A stretch of 51,773 bases of DNA from assembly GCA_012744355.1 (NCBI GenBank), contig JAAYHV010000047.1:1-51773 (forward strand), read 5' to 3'. This DNA comes from Clostridiales bacterium. Its GTDB lineage: Bacteria; Bacillota; Clostridia; Peptostreptococcales; Anaerovoracaceae. Each line of letters opens with the position of its first letter. The first letter of the stretch is position 1. The notes below the pieces were generated by a model, which saw nothing but the letters and a program-made list of their open reading frames with translations, had not been told where the DNA came from and made no database searches. Positions 7,770-17,989 of the stretch are shown in pieces. A program made the translations under genes and the position numbers.

Positions 7770-10151
7770 CTAATTCTCCTTAAGCTCAACAATAGTAACA
7801 CCTTGGCCACCTTCGTTATATTTACCTGCTCTCGCAGACTTAACATGCTTATTTCTTTTGAGTTCAATTCTAATTCCGTCTTTTAATACACCTTCGCCTA
7901 CACCATGAATGATTGTGACATTTTTCAGACCTGCTATATATGCATCATCTAGGTACTTCTCAACATCCATTAAGGCATCATCTAAGATTTGTCCTCTTAC
8001 AGTAACGGAAGGCGAAACGCTTAAAGACTTACTCCTATATATATTACCATAGCTTGACACCTTTTGTCTTGCTTTTTTTTGACTTTTGCTCTCTATAATC
8101 GTTCTAATATCAGAAGCTGGCACTGAAATTTTCATAATGCCAATTTTTACCTTGACTTCATTTCTTGAATCAGGCAGAGAAACCACCTCTCCATTTTGGT
8201 TAATGCTAAGCACTTTAACCCTCATACCAATCTCAATCTCCTCAGGAGAAGTTACATTAGTCTCTTCTTCCCTGATTAAATTAGCAGAATATTTCTTATC
8301 GGAGTCTTTAAGTCTTTTATTACTCGCTTCAAATATGCGGTTTCTATCGGCAAAGTTATCAGTACTTTTAACTTTATTAAGCTCTTTTCTCACTTCCTCA
8401 GAAGTCTCTTTAGCTTCCCTTATCGTTTGCCTTGCTTCTTCTTTTGCATCTTCAATAATCTGCTGTTTTTTCTTTTCAGCCTCTTTAAGAAATTTATCTG
8501 CCATTTCTTCTTTTTTCTTTAAAGTAATTTTAAGCATTAAAGCTTCATCTTTTTCAGCTTCAGCAATTTTTTTATCGCGCTCTATTGAAGATATGACATC
8601 TTCAAACTCTAGTTCGGTTCCTTCTATTAAAGAGTTTGCTCTTGTGATTATACTCTCTTTAAGGCCTAGCTTTCTCGAAATCTCGAAAGCATTGGATTTT
8701 CCAGGAAGACCAATTCTTAATTTATATGTAGGGCTAAGAGTTTTAATATCAAAATCCATAGAAGCATTATCAACACCATCATTGGATAAAGCATATTTTT
8801 TAAGCTCCGTATAGTGAGTCGTTGCAACTATGTTAACGCCTTTATGCCTTAGTTCCTCTAGTATTGCTATTCCAAGAGCAGCTCCTTCTATTGGATCTGT
8901 TCCAGCTCCTAATTCATCAAATAGTACAAGACTGTTTTTATCAGCCTTAGAAACTATATATGTTATATTTTTCATGTGAGAAGAAAAAGTACTCAAACTT
9001 TGCTCTATACTTTGCTCATCTCCAATATCTGCAAGTACCTCTTGAAAAACCGGCATCTGGCTTGTGCTAGCTGCTGGTATATGAAGACCTGTTTGAGTCA
9101 TAAGCGCAAACAAACCTATAGTTTTTAAAGTAACAGTTTTGCCACCAGTATTTGGACCGGTGACCACTAAAATCTTAAAATCTTTTCCTAAATAAACATC
9201 TATTGGAACTACAGTTTTTTTATCTATCAGAGGATGCCTCCCCTGAACAATATTAACATAACCATCTTCGTTGATATTTGGTCTTTCACCTTCCATGGAA
9301 ACTGAAAGTTTGCCTTTAGCGTTTATTAGATCAATCTGAACAAGTAGATTTTGGTTGTTATGTATCTCGTAATAGTGCTCTGAAACACGGTCCGTTAATT
9401 CCTTTAATATTCTTTCTATTTCAGCTTTTTCAGCTATCTCTAGCTGCCTTAGCTCATTATTCATTTCAACCACGGCTTGTGGCTCTATGAAAAGTGTAGC
9501 TCCACTGGAAGATTGGTCGTGAACCATACCTGGCACAACATTTCCGTGCTCTTGTTTAACAGGAATAACATATCTGCCATCTCTTAAAGTAACAAGAGAA
9601 TCCTGCAAATACGTCTTCATCGTAGATGAATTGATCATCTGATTTAATTTAACTCTTATGGAATCGTTTTTTCTTAAGATAGCCCTTCTTATGTTTCTAA
9701 GTTCAGGCGATGCATTATCAGCCATTTCATCTTCAGAAATGATACATCTGTCTATATCTTTTTCCAGGTTAGGAAGGGGTACTATGAGCTCCACAATTCC
9801 GTCAATTATTTTTAGCTCCGGTAGGTCATTTTTAAGAAACGTCTTAATTTGTTTTGCCACTCTTAGATTATAGTGGACCATTAAGAGTTGCCTCATGGAA
9901 AGGCTGCTACCTTTTCTAGATAGATTCAGAAGGTCTTCCATGTCGTAAAAATTACCAACAGGAATTCCTCCTTTATGCATAATAACGGAAACTGCCTCAG
10001 TAGTTTCCGTCAATGCATCATTTATCATTCGCAAATTTTTCATAGGTCTAAGCTTACTAATAACTTCTTTAGTCATAGCAGACCCTGCTTGCTCATATAA
10101 AAGATTTATTATTTTTTCATATTCTAAAACTTTTATGGCTTTTTTGTTCAT
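7770..10151 (-). CDS. mutS2: Endonuclease MutS2 (ribosome rescue / recombination factor)
   Basis: This 793-residue protein lacks the mismatch-recognition domain of MutS and has the MutS2 layout: core and clamp helices, an ABC-type ATPase with Walker A GPNTGGKT at about 332-339 and Walker B VLFDELGAGTDP, a long charged coiled coil (about 515-630), a KOW-like linker and a C-terminal Smr domain (about 715-793, with VTIIHGVGEGVLKDGIR). Family members suppress recombination, and in Bacillus the protein splits collided ribosomes for rescue. It sits directly after zapA, an arrangement conserved in many Firmicutes. Confidence 0.96.
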   Translation of the reverse strand: MNKKAIKVLEYEKIINLLYEQAGSAMTKEVISKLRPMKNLRMINDALTETTEAVSVIMHKGGIPVGNFYDMEDLLNLSRKGSSLSMRQLLMVHYNLRVAKQIKTFLKNDLPELKIIDGIVELIVPLPNLEKDIDRCIISEDEMADNASPELRNIRRAILRKNDSIRVKLNQMINSSTMKTYLQDSLVTLRDGRYVIPVKQEHGNVVPGMVHDQSSSGATLFIEPQAVVEMNNELRQLEIAEKAEIERILKELTDRVSEHYYEIHNNQNLLVQIDLINAKGKLSVSMEGERPNINEDGYVNIVQGRHPLIDKKTVVPIDVYLGKDFKILVVTGPNTGGKTVTLKTIGLFALMTQTGLHIPAASTSQMPVFQEVLADIGDEQSIEQSLSTFSSHMKNITYIVSKADKNSLVLFDELGAGTDPIEGAALGIAILEELRHKGVNIVATTHYTELKKYALSNDGVDNASMDFDIKTLSPTYKLRIGLPGKSNAFEISRKLGLKESIITRANSLIEGTELEFEDVISSIERDKKIAEAEKDEALMLKITLKKKEEMADKFLKEAEKKKQQIIEDAKEEARQTIREAKETSEEVRKELNKVKSTDNFADRNRIFEASNKRLKDSDKKYSANLIREEETNVTSPEEIEIGMRVKVLSINQNGEVVSLPDSRNEVKVKIGIMKISVPASDIRTIIESKSQKKARQKVSSYGNIYRSKSLSVSPSVTVRGQILDDALMDVEKYLDDAYIAGLKNVTIIHGVGEGVLKDGIRIELKRNKHVKSARAGKYNEGGQGVTIVELKEN

Positions 10152-10153
10152 TA

Positions 10154-10624
10154 TTAATGCTCAAACCTCTTTAAATTTTCAATCTCATTTTTTAGTCTAA
10201 CGTTTTCCATTTGAAGATCAAAATATGCATTTTCAAAATCGCTACACTTACGCTCTATATCAATATGCTTACTTTTTTCTTGCTCACGAAGTTCGTTAGC
10301 AGCATTTAGTGCATCTTTAAGCTCCGCTATCTGCCTCTTAGACTCTTCCCATAAATCGATATAATGTTTTACATCGCTTTCAAGTTGTGATTTTTCATCT
10401 TGAAGTACTAAATTAAGCTCGCCATTTTCCATTAGCTTCTCAGTAATGTTTATAGACGATAACACAGCAACTCTGTAGTTAATGTTGCTATTTAACTGAT
10501 GACTGACACGTTTAAGTTCATCATCAACATACTTTGCGATTTCCTTAATCTTATCCTCAGTTTTTTCACCGGCAATAGTGTAAGTGCAACCGCCTAGACT
10601 AATTTCAACTCTGTTCTTATCCAT
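10154..10624 (-). CDS. zapA: Cell division protein ZapA
   Basis: This 156-residue protein has an N-terminal ZapA head (NRVEISLGGCTYTIAGEKTE, then the helix IKEIAKYVDDELKRV) and a long coiled-coil tail (about 75-156). ZapA binds FtsZ and bundles its filaments at midcell. The tail is longer than the roughly 85-100 residues usual for ZapA, as often seen in clostridial versions. The gene lies 2 bases before mutS2 and 34 bases after pheT, downstream of ftsZ in the same operon. Confidence 0.9.
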   Translation of the reverse strand: MDKNRVEISLGGCTYTIAGEKTEDKIKEIAKYVDDELKRVSHQLNSNINYRVAVLSSINITEKLMENGELNLVLQDEKSQLESDVKHYIDLWEESKRQIAELKDALNAANELREQEKSKHIDIERKCSDFENAYFDLQMENVRLKNEIENLKRFEH

Positions 10625-10658
10625 AACTGCTCCTTTAATAATTAGATAATAATGACAA

Positions 10659-13097
10659 TTACATCTCTCTTAATGTAGCACTTAGTTTAGACTCTAACGC
10701 TTTTAATATGTTCTCATGTACCATATCAACATCAGCATCTTTTAGAGTTTTATCTCTGTGCCTATAAGTCAAGCTATACGCCACACTCTTCTTCCCTTCA
10801 GCTACCTGCTTGCCTTTATATATATCAAACATCTTTAAGCTTTCTAATATCTCCGTGCTAGCTTCGAGTATGGTTTCTTCTATCTTACCAACTTCCAAAT
10901 CTTCATCTACAAGAAGTGCGATATCTCTTGATGTAGAAGGATACTTGGGCAGTTGAGAAAATACTATTTCTCTGTCTGAAAGTTCGTGAATTATCTCAAA
11001 CATAATCTCGCAAACATAAACTCTCTGGCTTATTCCATAATTATCTGTAACATCAGGATGAATCTCACCCATTATACCAATTTCTACATCTTCATCCTTG
11101 GTGTGTGCAACTATTCTTGCGCATCTTCCTGGATGATATACGCCGTATTCCTTTTCGGCAATGAAGCTTAATCTCTCTATTCCTAGTATATTTAAAAGCT
11201 CTTTAATAACTCCTTTTAAGCTAAAGAAATTCACATCTTCTCCATACATTCCAAGGCAAATTGAATATGTTTCATCTGGTAAACCATCAAGATTCATGAA
11301 GTTTTTGACAAATGTGTTGCCTATTTCAAAAGCTCTTACCTTTTCGATTTTTCTTGAATAATTTCTAGCTAATACATCCATCATGTTAGGAGTAAGTATT
11401 GTTCTCATCACTGAGTTCTCATCACCTAAAGGATTAATAAGCTCAACAAAAGCTCTCTCCCATGAATCTTCATCTATATTTATTTTATCTATGCCTCTTG
11501 GGCTGACAAATGAATATGTTTGTATTTCATTAAATCCCATTGAGCAAAGTGACTCTCTAGCTATGTTTCTAAGCTTTCTATGTTCAGATTCTCCTGACAC
11601 GGCATTACTTTTAGGAAGCGTGGTTGGTAAATTTTCATAACCATACATCCTTGCTACCTCTTCAATAAAGTCTTCTTCGATTAGAAGATCCTGCCTTACT
11701 GTAGGAGGAGTAACTATCATAATATTTCCGTCTCCTGAAACTGTCATCTCTAGGCTTTCAAATACATCGGTCATAAATTGTCTGCTAGCTTCAATGCCTA
11801 GTACCTTATTCACTCTGTCTACTCTTACTTTAACAGGAACTGACACATACTCTTTTGGGTATACATCTACAGAATCCTTTAAGACTGCGCCAGACTCTGT
11901 AAGCTCTATTAAGTGACAAACTCTGTCAGCTGCCGCAACGCATAGGTTAGGATCAATACCTTTTTCGAATCTGCCTGAAGCTTCAGTTCTGTGTCCCAAT
12001 TCCTTTGATGCTTTTCTGATTCCATCTTTATCAAATGTAGCAGACTCTATAATTACCGTAGTCGTATCAGCCATTATTCCTGAATCAAGTCCACCCATAA
12101 CACCAGCTATAGCAACTGCCTTCTTTGCATCATTTATCATAAGTATATTTTCAGATAAGTTTCTTTCAACTTCATCTAAAGTTGTAAACTTATCACCTTT
12201 TTTAGCGACATCAACTATTATTTTGCTTCCTTCAATACTCCTTATATCAAAAGCATGAAGGGGCTGACCGTACTCCATCATAACAAAGTTAGTAATGTCA
12301 ACTATGTTATTTATCGGTCTCATTCCAGCCTTTATCAATCTCTTTTGAAGCCACCAAGGTGACTGCTTAATTTTAACATCCTTTATTACCCTTGCTGTAT
12401 ATCTTAAGCAAAGATCTGATTTAACCTCTACTTGAATACAGTCCTCAGTTTTTTCATCTGATTCTTTGCATCCAGTTTCCGGATATTTTAGCTCTGTATT
12501 AAAAGTAGCTGCTGCTTCTCTAGCCATACCAATCATAGAAAGGCAATCAGGCCTGTTCGGCGTAATTTCAAAATCTATAACGCTATCTGTTAAGCCTAAA
12601 GCCACTGCAATATCTTCGCCTAGTTTAACATCTTCTTCAATAATCCAGATTCCGTCTCTATGCGCTGTAGGAACTACCTTTTCATCAAGGCCAAGCTCTC
12701 CAGCCGAACAAAGCATACCGTTAGATACCACTCCTCTAAGCTTACCTTTCGTAATCTTAGTTTCGCCTTCTGTCTTAGGAGCGCCGTGAAGCGGACCAGG
12801 TATTTTACTGTTATGAAGAGCTACTGGTACTACTGCTCCCTCAAATATATTATCTGCACCTGTTACAATTTGTACTAAATCGTCTTTTCCTACGTTTAGT
12901 TGACAAATAACTAATTTATCAGCTTCAGGATGCTTTTCAATCTTTTCTATTCTGCCTACTACGACTCCATCTATTCCTGAGCAAAACTCAGTACAGGTTT
13001 CTAAATTTGAACCTGACATAACCATCTTCTCGCAGAACTCACTCGTAGATACATTTATATCTGTATAATCTTTAATCCATTCTAATGATACTAACAC
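10659..13097 (-). CDS. pheT: Phenylalanyl-tRNA synthetase beta subunit
   Basis: The 812 residues match the bacterial beta chain. It has an N-terminal tRNA-binding (EMAP-like) domain at about 40-150, B3/B4 editing domain, B5 domain, a degenerate class II core, and a C-terminal ferredoxin-fold anticodon-binding domain at about 715-812 (SQLPKYPSTSRDIALLVDED). The beta chain recognises and edits mischarged tRNA-Phe in an alpha2-beta2 enzyme. It follows pheS by 10 bases. Confidence 0.97.
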   Translation of the reverse strand: MLVSLEWIKDYTDINVSTSEFCEKMVMSGSNLETCTEFCSGIDGVVVGRIEKIEKHPEADKLVICQLNVGKDDLVQIVTGADNIFEGAVVPVALHNSKIPGPLHGAPKTEGETKITKGKLRGVVSNGMLCSAGELGLDEKVVPTAHRDGIWIIEEDVKLGEDIAVALGLTDSVIDFEITPNRPDCLSMIGMAREAAATFNTELKYPETGCKESDEKTEDCIQVEVKSDLCLRYTARVIKDVKIKQSPWWLQKRLIKAGMRPINNIVDITNFVMMEYGQPLHAFDIRSIEGSKIIVDVAKKGDKFTTLDEVERNLSENILMINDAKKAVAIAGVMGGLDSGIMADTTTVIIESATFDKDGIRKASKELGHRTEASGRFEKGIDPNLCVAAADRVCHLIELTESGAVLKDSVDVYPKEYVSVPVKVRVDRVNKVLGIEASRQFMTDVFESLEMTVSGDGNIMIVTPPTVRQDLLIEEDFIEEVARMYGYENLPTTLPKSNAVSGESEHRKLRNIARESLCSMGFNEIQTYSFVSPRGIDKINIDEDSWERAFVELINPLGDENSVMRTILTPNMMDVLARNYSRKIEKVRAFEIGNTFVKNFMNLDGLPDETYSICLGMYGEDVNFFSLKGVIKELLNILGIERLSFIAEKEYGVYHPGRCARIVAHTKDEDVEIGIMGEIHPDVTDNYGISQRVYVCEIMFEIIHELSDREIVFSQLPKYPSTSRDIALLVDEDLEVGKIEETILEASTEILESLKMFDIYKGKQVAEGKKSVAYSLTYRHRDKTLKDADVDMVHENILKALESKLSATLREM

Positions 13098-13107
13098 TAT
13101 TCACCCC

Positions 13108-14130
13108 CTACTTAAATTGACTTATGAATCTCATGTCGTTTTCGTACATAAGTCTAATGTCATCAATGCCGTACTTAAGCATAGCAATTCTTTCAACTCC
13201 TATACCAAAAGCAAATCCAGTATACTTTTCAGTATCAATACCGCCAACTTTAAGTACGTTAGGATGAATCATTCCACAACCAAGCACTTCAATCCAACCA
13301 CTCCCTTTACAAACTCTACAACCCTTGCCTCCACATTTGAAACAAGATACATCCATCTCAGCAGATGGCTCTGTAAAAGGGAAATGGTGAGGTCTGAATT
13401 TAGTTTTAACCTCACTGCCAAACATATCTTTGGCAAATTTATCTAATACGCCTCTTAAGTCGCCCATTGTAATTCCTTCATCCACAACCATTCCTTCTAC
13501 TTGATGAAACATAGGTGAATGGGTAGCATCAGGTGTATCACATCTGAAGCATCTTCCTGGGGCTAATATCATAATAGGTGGTTTTTCTTTTTCTAAAGTT
13601 CTAGCTTGAACAGGTGATGTCTGTGTTCTAAGTATAATATCCTTGTTTATGTAAAAAGTATCTGTCATATCTCTTGCGGGATGATTTGGCTCCGCATTAA
13701 GAGCGTCAAAATTATAGTAAACAGTCTCAACTTCAGGTCCTTCAGTAACTGAAAAACCCATTGATTCAAATATGCTTGTCATCTCTTCAATGGTAACAGT
13801 TATAGGATGTTTAGAGCCTAATTCAACTTCTTTTCCTGGCTCAGTAACGTCAATTGCTTCTGCTTTTAGCTTTATGTCTTTGACTTTACCTTTTACAGCC
13901 TCTTTTTTCTTTTCAAGCATTGCTTCTATTTCATTTCGAGCGTTATTTGCTGCCATCCCCAGTTTTTTACGTTCTTCAGGTTCTAGCTTGCCCATGGATC
14001 TTAATATAGACGTCAGCTCTCCCTTTTTACCTAAAAATTTAACTCTGATTTCTTCGGCTTCAGACAACTGAGTAGCCTTCTCTAGCTGCTCCTTCGCTTC
14101 ACTTAAAATTTTTGTTAATTTCTCTTGCAT
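13108..14130 (-). CDS. pheS: Phenylalanyl-tRNA synthetase alpha subunit
   Basis: The 340 residues form the catalytic alpha chain. An N-terminal coiled coil (about 1-85) contacts tRNA; class II motif 2 reads FRCDTPDATHSPMFHQVEG and motif 3 GFAFGIGVERIAMLKYGI. The Cys-rich CFKCGGKGCRVCKGSGW segment is normal for bacterial PheS. Unlike many Firmicutes pheST operons there is no T-box leader: only 15 bases separate it from the methyltransferase gene, so expression follows the ftsZ transcript. Confidence 0.97.
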   Translation of the reverse strand: MQEKLTKILSEAKEQLEKATQLSEAEEIRVKFLGKKGELTSILRSMGKLEPEERKKLGMAANNARNEIEAMLEKKKEAVKGKVKDIKLKAEAIDVTEPGKEVELGSKHPITVTIEEMTSIFESMGFSVTEGPEVETVYYNFDALNAEPNHPARDMTDTFYINKDIILRTQTSPVQARTLEKEKPPIMILAPGRCFRCDTPDATHSPMFHQVEGMVVDEGITMGDLRGVLDKFAKDMFGSEVKTKFRPHHFPFTEPSAEMDVSCFKCGGKGCRVCKGSGWIEVLGCGMIHPNVLKVGGIDTEKYTGFAFGIGVERIAMLKYGIDDIRLMYENDMRFISQFK

Positions 14131-14145
14131 AGTTCCCCTCTAGTC

Positions 14146-14913
14146 TTAATATTTTTTTCTTACAGATTCATACATAATGATCGCTGCAGCGACAGCTGCG
14201 TTTAAAGATTCAACGTCGTTACTCATGGGTAACTTGACGTTAATATCAGATTTTTCTATCAATCCATCACTTATTCCACTACCCTCATTACCGATAATAA
14301 GCGCAATGCCTTTGCTTAAATCATAATCATAGTAGTACTTAGTGGCTGCTGGTGAAGTGGAGACGAGTTGAATATTTAAAGTTCTAAGTAAACTAATTAA
14401 TTCTTCCTCACTACCTATTTCAATAATCGGTATTCTGTTCATAACACCTGCAGTTGACCTTACAGTTTTAGGTGAATAAATATCACCTGTTCCCTTAAGT
14501 GTGAAGATAGCTTTGTACCCTGCTGCAACAGCAGTCCTAATTATAGTTCCTATATTCCCCGGATCTTGAAGTCTATCTAACACTACCACATTATCTGTAG
14601 AGCTAATAGCAAGATCCTTTAAATCAAATTTGGGTTTTTCAACTACCGCTATTACACCTTGGCTAGTCTCAGTTTCACTAAGTTCTGCAAAAAGGTTCTT
14701 TGCTAATATAAACGCATCCTTACCGTAGTCTACTGCATTTACGCCTTCACATACAAATATAACTTCAATGGGGGCATCAACCTTTATAGCTTCTTCTATA
14801 AGATTAACACCCTCAATTAAGTATGCATTTAAGCGTTCCCTATATTTTCTTTGTTTTAGTTTTTTTGCGTATTTAAATTTCTTATTATCCGCAGATTCGA
14901 TAATACTTAACAT
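14146..14913 (-). CDS. TrmH-family (SPOUT) RNA 2'-O-methyltransferase
   Basis: This 255-residue protein has an N-terminal L30e-like RNA-binding domain (about 1-95, starting SADNKKFKYAKKLKQRKYR) and a C-terminal SPOUT knot. SPOUT motifs are VVLDRLQDPGNIGTIIRTA, LIIGNEGSGIS and LPMSNDVESLNAAVAAA. It would methylate ribose in rRNA or tRNA using SAM; the site cannot be predicted from sequence. A homolog next to pheS is common in Firmicutes. It starts 1 base after the ftsZ stop. Confidence 0.92.
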   Translation of the reverse strand: MLSIIESADNKKFKYAKKLKQRKYRERLNAYLIEGVNLIEEAIKVDAPIEVIFVCEGVNAVDYGKDAFILAKNLFAELSETETSQGVIAVVEKPKFDLKDLAISSTDNVVVLDRLQDPGNIGTIIRTAVAAGYKAIFTLKGTGDIYSPKTVRSTAGVMNRIPIIEIGSEEELISLLRTLNIQLVSTSPAATKYYYDYDLSKGIALIIGNEGSGISDGLIEKSDINVKLPMSNDVESLNAAVAAAIIMYESVRKKY

Positions 14914-14914
14914 T

Positions 14915-16042
14915 TTATTTTAGAAAATCTGGCACATCAAATTCTGAGTCATTATCAAATTCACCATCATTACCGGCCATAATTTCCGATAAGTTCATTT
15001 CTTTGGCTCTCATTCCGTCTACCATAGTAACATTTCCTGTGTTCTTACTTGCATTTGAAGCTACAATCCCATCAAGACCTCTATCAAAGTCTGTTGCAAT
15101 AAGTGTAATCGATAATGTATCCGACATCTCTTCACTAATAGTAGCACCAAATATTATGTTCGCTTCTGGATCCGCTTCTTTTTGGATCTTCTCAGCTATC
15201 GTGCTTATGTCTAGCATTCCTAAATCATAACCACCTGCTACGTAAAGAAGTATTGCTTTAGCTCCAGCAATGCGAGTTTCAAGTAGTGGACTTTCAACGG
15301 CATTCTTAACAGCCTCTTCGATTCTGTTTTCTCCCGTTCCTATACCAACACCCATGTGTGCTATGCCTCTTCCTGTCATAATAGTTTTTACGTCAGCAAA
15401 GTCAACATTCACTAGACCATATTGAGAAATCAAATCTGAGATGCCTTGAACACCTCTTCTTAATACTTCATCAGCCATCGCAAACGCCTCTATCATTGAA
15501 GTGTTTTTTTCACTTGTAGATACCAATTTATCATTTGGAATGATAACTAATGAGTCTACAAAATTTCTTAAATACTGGATACCTTGATCCGATCTGTCTT
15601 TTCTTTTTTTGCCTTCAAAAGAAAACGGCCTAGTTACAACTGCAACAGTAAGTGCACCTAAATCCATTGCTGCCTTAGCAACAATCGGAGCTGCACCTGT
15701 ACCTGTCCCGCCACCCATTCCAGCGGTAATAAATACCATGTCCGCATCTTGCAAATAACCTGTTATCTCATCTAATGTTTCTTCAGCAGCTCTTTGACCG
15801 ATTTCGGGATTTGCACCTGCTCCTCTGCCCCCTGTCAATTTCTCGCCAATCTGAACTTTAGTTTCTGCCTTACATCTTGAAAGCGCCTGTCTGTCTGTGT
15901 TTACAGCTATAAATGATACACCCTGTAATTCAGCGTCTACCATTCTATTAATAGCATTACATCCGCCACCACCAACACCTACTACTTTAATTATTGCAGC
16001 ATTTCCTTGCTGTGATACGAAATCAGATACAAATTCTAACAT
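14915..16042 (-). CDS. ftsZ: Cell division GTPase FtsZ
   Basis: The tubulin-like GTPase polymerises into the division ring at midcell. The GTP signature GGGTGTG lies at residues 110-116 and the T7-loop region is intact. The C-terminal peptide DVPDFLK, the docking site for FtsZ partners, is intact after an acidic linker. I choose the ATG at 16042, which has AGGAGG six bases upstream and gives 375 residues; the ORF can be extended 14 codons upstream but that start has no ribosome site. It is separated from ftsQ by 91 bases that hold a candidate promoter. ftsA, the usual upstream neighbour, is absent. Confidence 0.98.
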   Translation of the reverse strand: MLEFVSDFVSQQGNAAIIKVVGVGGGGCNAINRMVDAELQGVSFIAVNTDRQALSRCKAETKVQIGEKLTGGRGAGANPEIGQRAAEETLDEITGYLQDADMVFITAGMGGGTGTGAAPIVAKAAMDLGALTVAVVTRPFSFEGKKRKDRSDQGIQYLRNFVDSLVIIPNDKLVSTSEKNTSMIEAFAMADEVLRRGVQGISDLISQYGLVNVDFADVKTIMTGRGIAHMGVGIGTGENRIEEAVKNAVESPLLETRIAGAKAILLYVAGGYDLGMLDISTIAEKIQKEADPEANIIFGATISEEMSDTLSITLIATDFDRGLDGIVASNASKNTGNVTMVDGMRAKEMNLSEIMAGNDGEFDNDSEFDVPDFLK

Positions 16043-16072
16043 ACTGATCCTCCTAATTCTAAATATATCCAT

Positions 16073-16101
16073 ATAATACCACATGTTGTGATAAATTGCA
16101 C
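16073..16101 (-). promoter_or_regulatory. Candidate ftsZ promoter
   Basis: In the only sizeable gap of the distal cell-wall cluster, TATTAT (16078-16073) lies 17 bp after GTGCAA (16101-16096). The -10 is 30 bases before the ftsZ start. The -35 is a weak match, so the call is tentative. Confidence 0.5.
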
Positions 16102-16133
16102 CACTTTAACTAATTTTTTTAATAATTCACATT

Positions 16134-16895
16134 CTATTCAACCTTGGGAGTAAACGATGCATAATTACCCTCGCTTAGGTTAATAGTTCCTCTGCTAATG
16201 TCTTTTTCAAACAAACTATTTAATATCTTTTGCAGGTTACCATTCTCAATTGAATTGAGCATTTGACTGGGTGTACCTTTACAAACTAAAGCGTTATATA
16301 TATATGCCTTAATAAAAATATCTGATATTTCTATCCTTATAAAGTAGATGTCTCCTTCTTCCATGGCGCCAAACATTTTAAGTGTATTTTTTAAAGACAC
16401 ACTCTCTTCTGCTTCGATTTCTTCGCCTTCAATCACCTTAGACAAGGTCAGTCCTTTAAGAAGAGTTACCTTTGGTTTAGTCTCTGTTATTCTAAGAACT
16501 ATGCCCTCTTCATCTATTACTACATATTTATCTCCATAAATAACAGCAGCGATTTGTTTTCTTTCCTTAACATCAATAACTAGCTCACTAGGGAGTTTTC
16601 TCGTAACGCTTACCTCTTCAATATATGGGTCGACAGTAAGTCTTGAAATTATTCGACCGCTATCAATTCCCCAAAACAAATTACAGTAAGGCTGAATATC
16701 TGCCATAGTAATTATTTCACTGTCAGAGAAGTAATAGTTGTTTTCCACAGTTATCTTGTCCACATCAAAGAAACTACTTCTTAAAAACAACGCCGCGCCG
16801 GCTATGACTACTAGGGCTATTAAAATCCTTAGCGAATAATATTTTTTACGCCTTTTCTTTTTTTTACGAGCAGTTTTTTTTATATCTTCACTCAT
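16134..16895 (-). CDS. ftsQ: Cell division protein FtsQ/DivIB
   Basis: This 253-residue bitopic protein has a basic cytoplasmic N-terminus (KKTARKKKKRRKKYY), one membrane segment (about 22-42) and an extracytoplasmic POTRA domain (FFDVDKITVENNYYFSDSEI) followed by the beta domain. DivIB forms the FtsQLB complex that activates septal wall synthesis. The start overlaps murG by four bases. The length matches Firmicutes DivIB. Confidence 0.9.
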   Translation of the reverse strand: MSEDIKKTARKKKKRRKKYYSLRILIALVVIAGAALFLRSSFFDVDKITVENNYYFSDSEIITMADIQPYCNLFWGIDSGRIISRLTVDPYIEEVSVTRKLPSELVIDVKERKQIAAVIYGDKYVVIDEEGIVLRITETKPKVTLLKGLTLSKVIEGEEIEAEESVSLKNTLKMFGAMEEGDIYFIRIEISDIFIKAYIYNALVCKGTPSQMLNSIENGNLQKILNSLFEKDISRGTINLSEGNYASFTPKVE

Positions 16896-17989
16896 GTTTT
16901 TTCTCCTGAAAAGATTTCCCTAAAAATTGTATCAGTAGCTGAGGGCATAGCCGCATTAATGCTACCTTTTTCCATCTTTTCAATTTTTTCTTTATTATCA
17001 ATTAAATCACTGATAGCGCTTATTACATTATCCGTCATGTCTTCATCTTCATTAACTATAATCGCACCGCCCTTATCGGCAACCGACTTAGCATTAAAAA
17101 ATTGGTGGTTACCTGTAACATTAGGTGAAGGAATTAATATAGATGCCCTTCCGCATATTGTGATTTCTGCTAGTGATAGAGCTCCAGCTCTTCCTATTAT
17201 TAGGTCTGCAGATCCTAAGTATTTAGGCATGTCTTCTATGTAGTCCTTAATAATAACCTTGTCGCCCTCTTGTAATTTGTTTAGAATTTTCTCGTAGTAC
17301 ATCTTGCCTGTTCCAAATATTATTTTGATATTATCTCTATCTTTAAATTCCTTGACTACTTCTATCATGGTTTCATTTATTGCTTTAGCACCTTGGCTAC
17401 CGCCAAAGCTAAATATCACAAAATCTTCTTCTGATATATTTAAAGATTTTCTAGCACTTTGTTTAGTGATTCCATAAAAGGTTTCTCTAACAGGGTTACC
17501 TGAGTGTATTACTTTCTCCTCTGAAATATTCGAGAAATACTGCCTTGCAGCTTCAAAGCCAATAAAAATCTTATCTACATATCTCGTTAATTTTCTGTTT
17601 GCCATTCCTGGATAAGCATTTTGCTCATGTATATATATTTTAGCTCCGTATTTATGTCCTGCCAAAATTACCGGAAAGCTTACATAACCACCTGTTCCAA
17701 TCACAACGTCTGGTTTAAACTCCTTCATAATTTTGATTGATTCTCGCCTACCTTTAATAACAGAGTAGCCAGTTTTTATAAGGCCTATTAGACTTCCTCT
17801 TACAACTCCTCTGGAATTTACAAATTTAATTTCATATCCATTGCTTGGCACTATTCTAGCCTCTAAACCTCTTTCAACTCCAATGTAGAGAAATTCAGCA
17901 TCAGGTATTTTTTCTTTTATTTTATTGCCTATGGCTATCGCTGGATAAATATGTCCACCAGTTCCGCCTCCCGTTAAAATAACCTTCAT
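16892..17989 (-). CDS. murG: UDP-GlcNAc:lipid I GlcNAc transferase MurG
   Basis: This GT-B glycosyltransferase adds GlcNAc to lipid I on the inner membrane face to form lipid II. The 365 residues include the N-terminal loop TGGGTGGHIYPAIAI and the UDP-binding SFGGSQGAKAIN loop of the C-domain. It overlaps both neighbours by four bases, so translation is coupled. Confidence 0.97.
   Translation of the reverse strand: MKVILTGGGTGGHIYPAIAIGNKIKEKIPDAEFLYIGVERGLEARIVPSNGYEIKFVNSRGVVRGSLIGLIKTGYSVIKGRRESIKIMKEFKPDVVIGTGGYVSFPVILAGHKYGAKIYIHEQNAYPGMANRKLTRYVDKIFIGFEAARQYFSNISEEKVIHSGNPVRETFYGITKQSARKSLNISEEDFVIFSFGGSQGAKAINETMIEVVKEFKDRDNIKIIFGTGKMYYEKILNKLQEGDKVIIKDYIEDMPKYLGSADLIIGRAGALSLAEITICGRASILIPSPNVTGNHQFFNAKSVADKGGAIIVNEDEDMTDNVISAISDLIDNKEKIEKMEKGSINAAMPSATDTIFREIFSGEKT

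Noticed and set aside
8086..8814. 242-codon open frame on the plus strand
   Set aside because: It is antisense to the coiled-coil/linker part of mutS2, has a Ser/Leu-rich shadow composition and no ribosome site.
14130..14146. T-box riboswitch before pheS or argS
   Set aside because: There is no leader space: pheS is 15 bases from its neighbour and argS overlaps the preceding gene; no T-box sequence was seen.
17840..17860. Sigma-54 type -24/-12 promoter (TGGCAC)
   Set aside because: It lies within the murG coding region without a proper TTGC at -12; no convincing sigma-54 promoter was found near rpoN or elsewhere.
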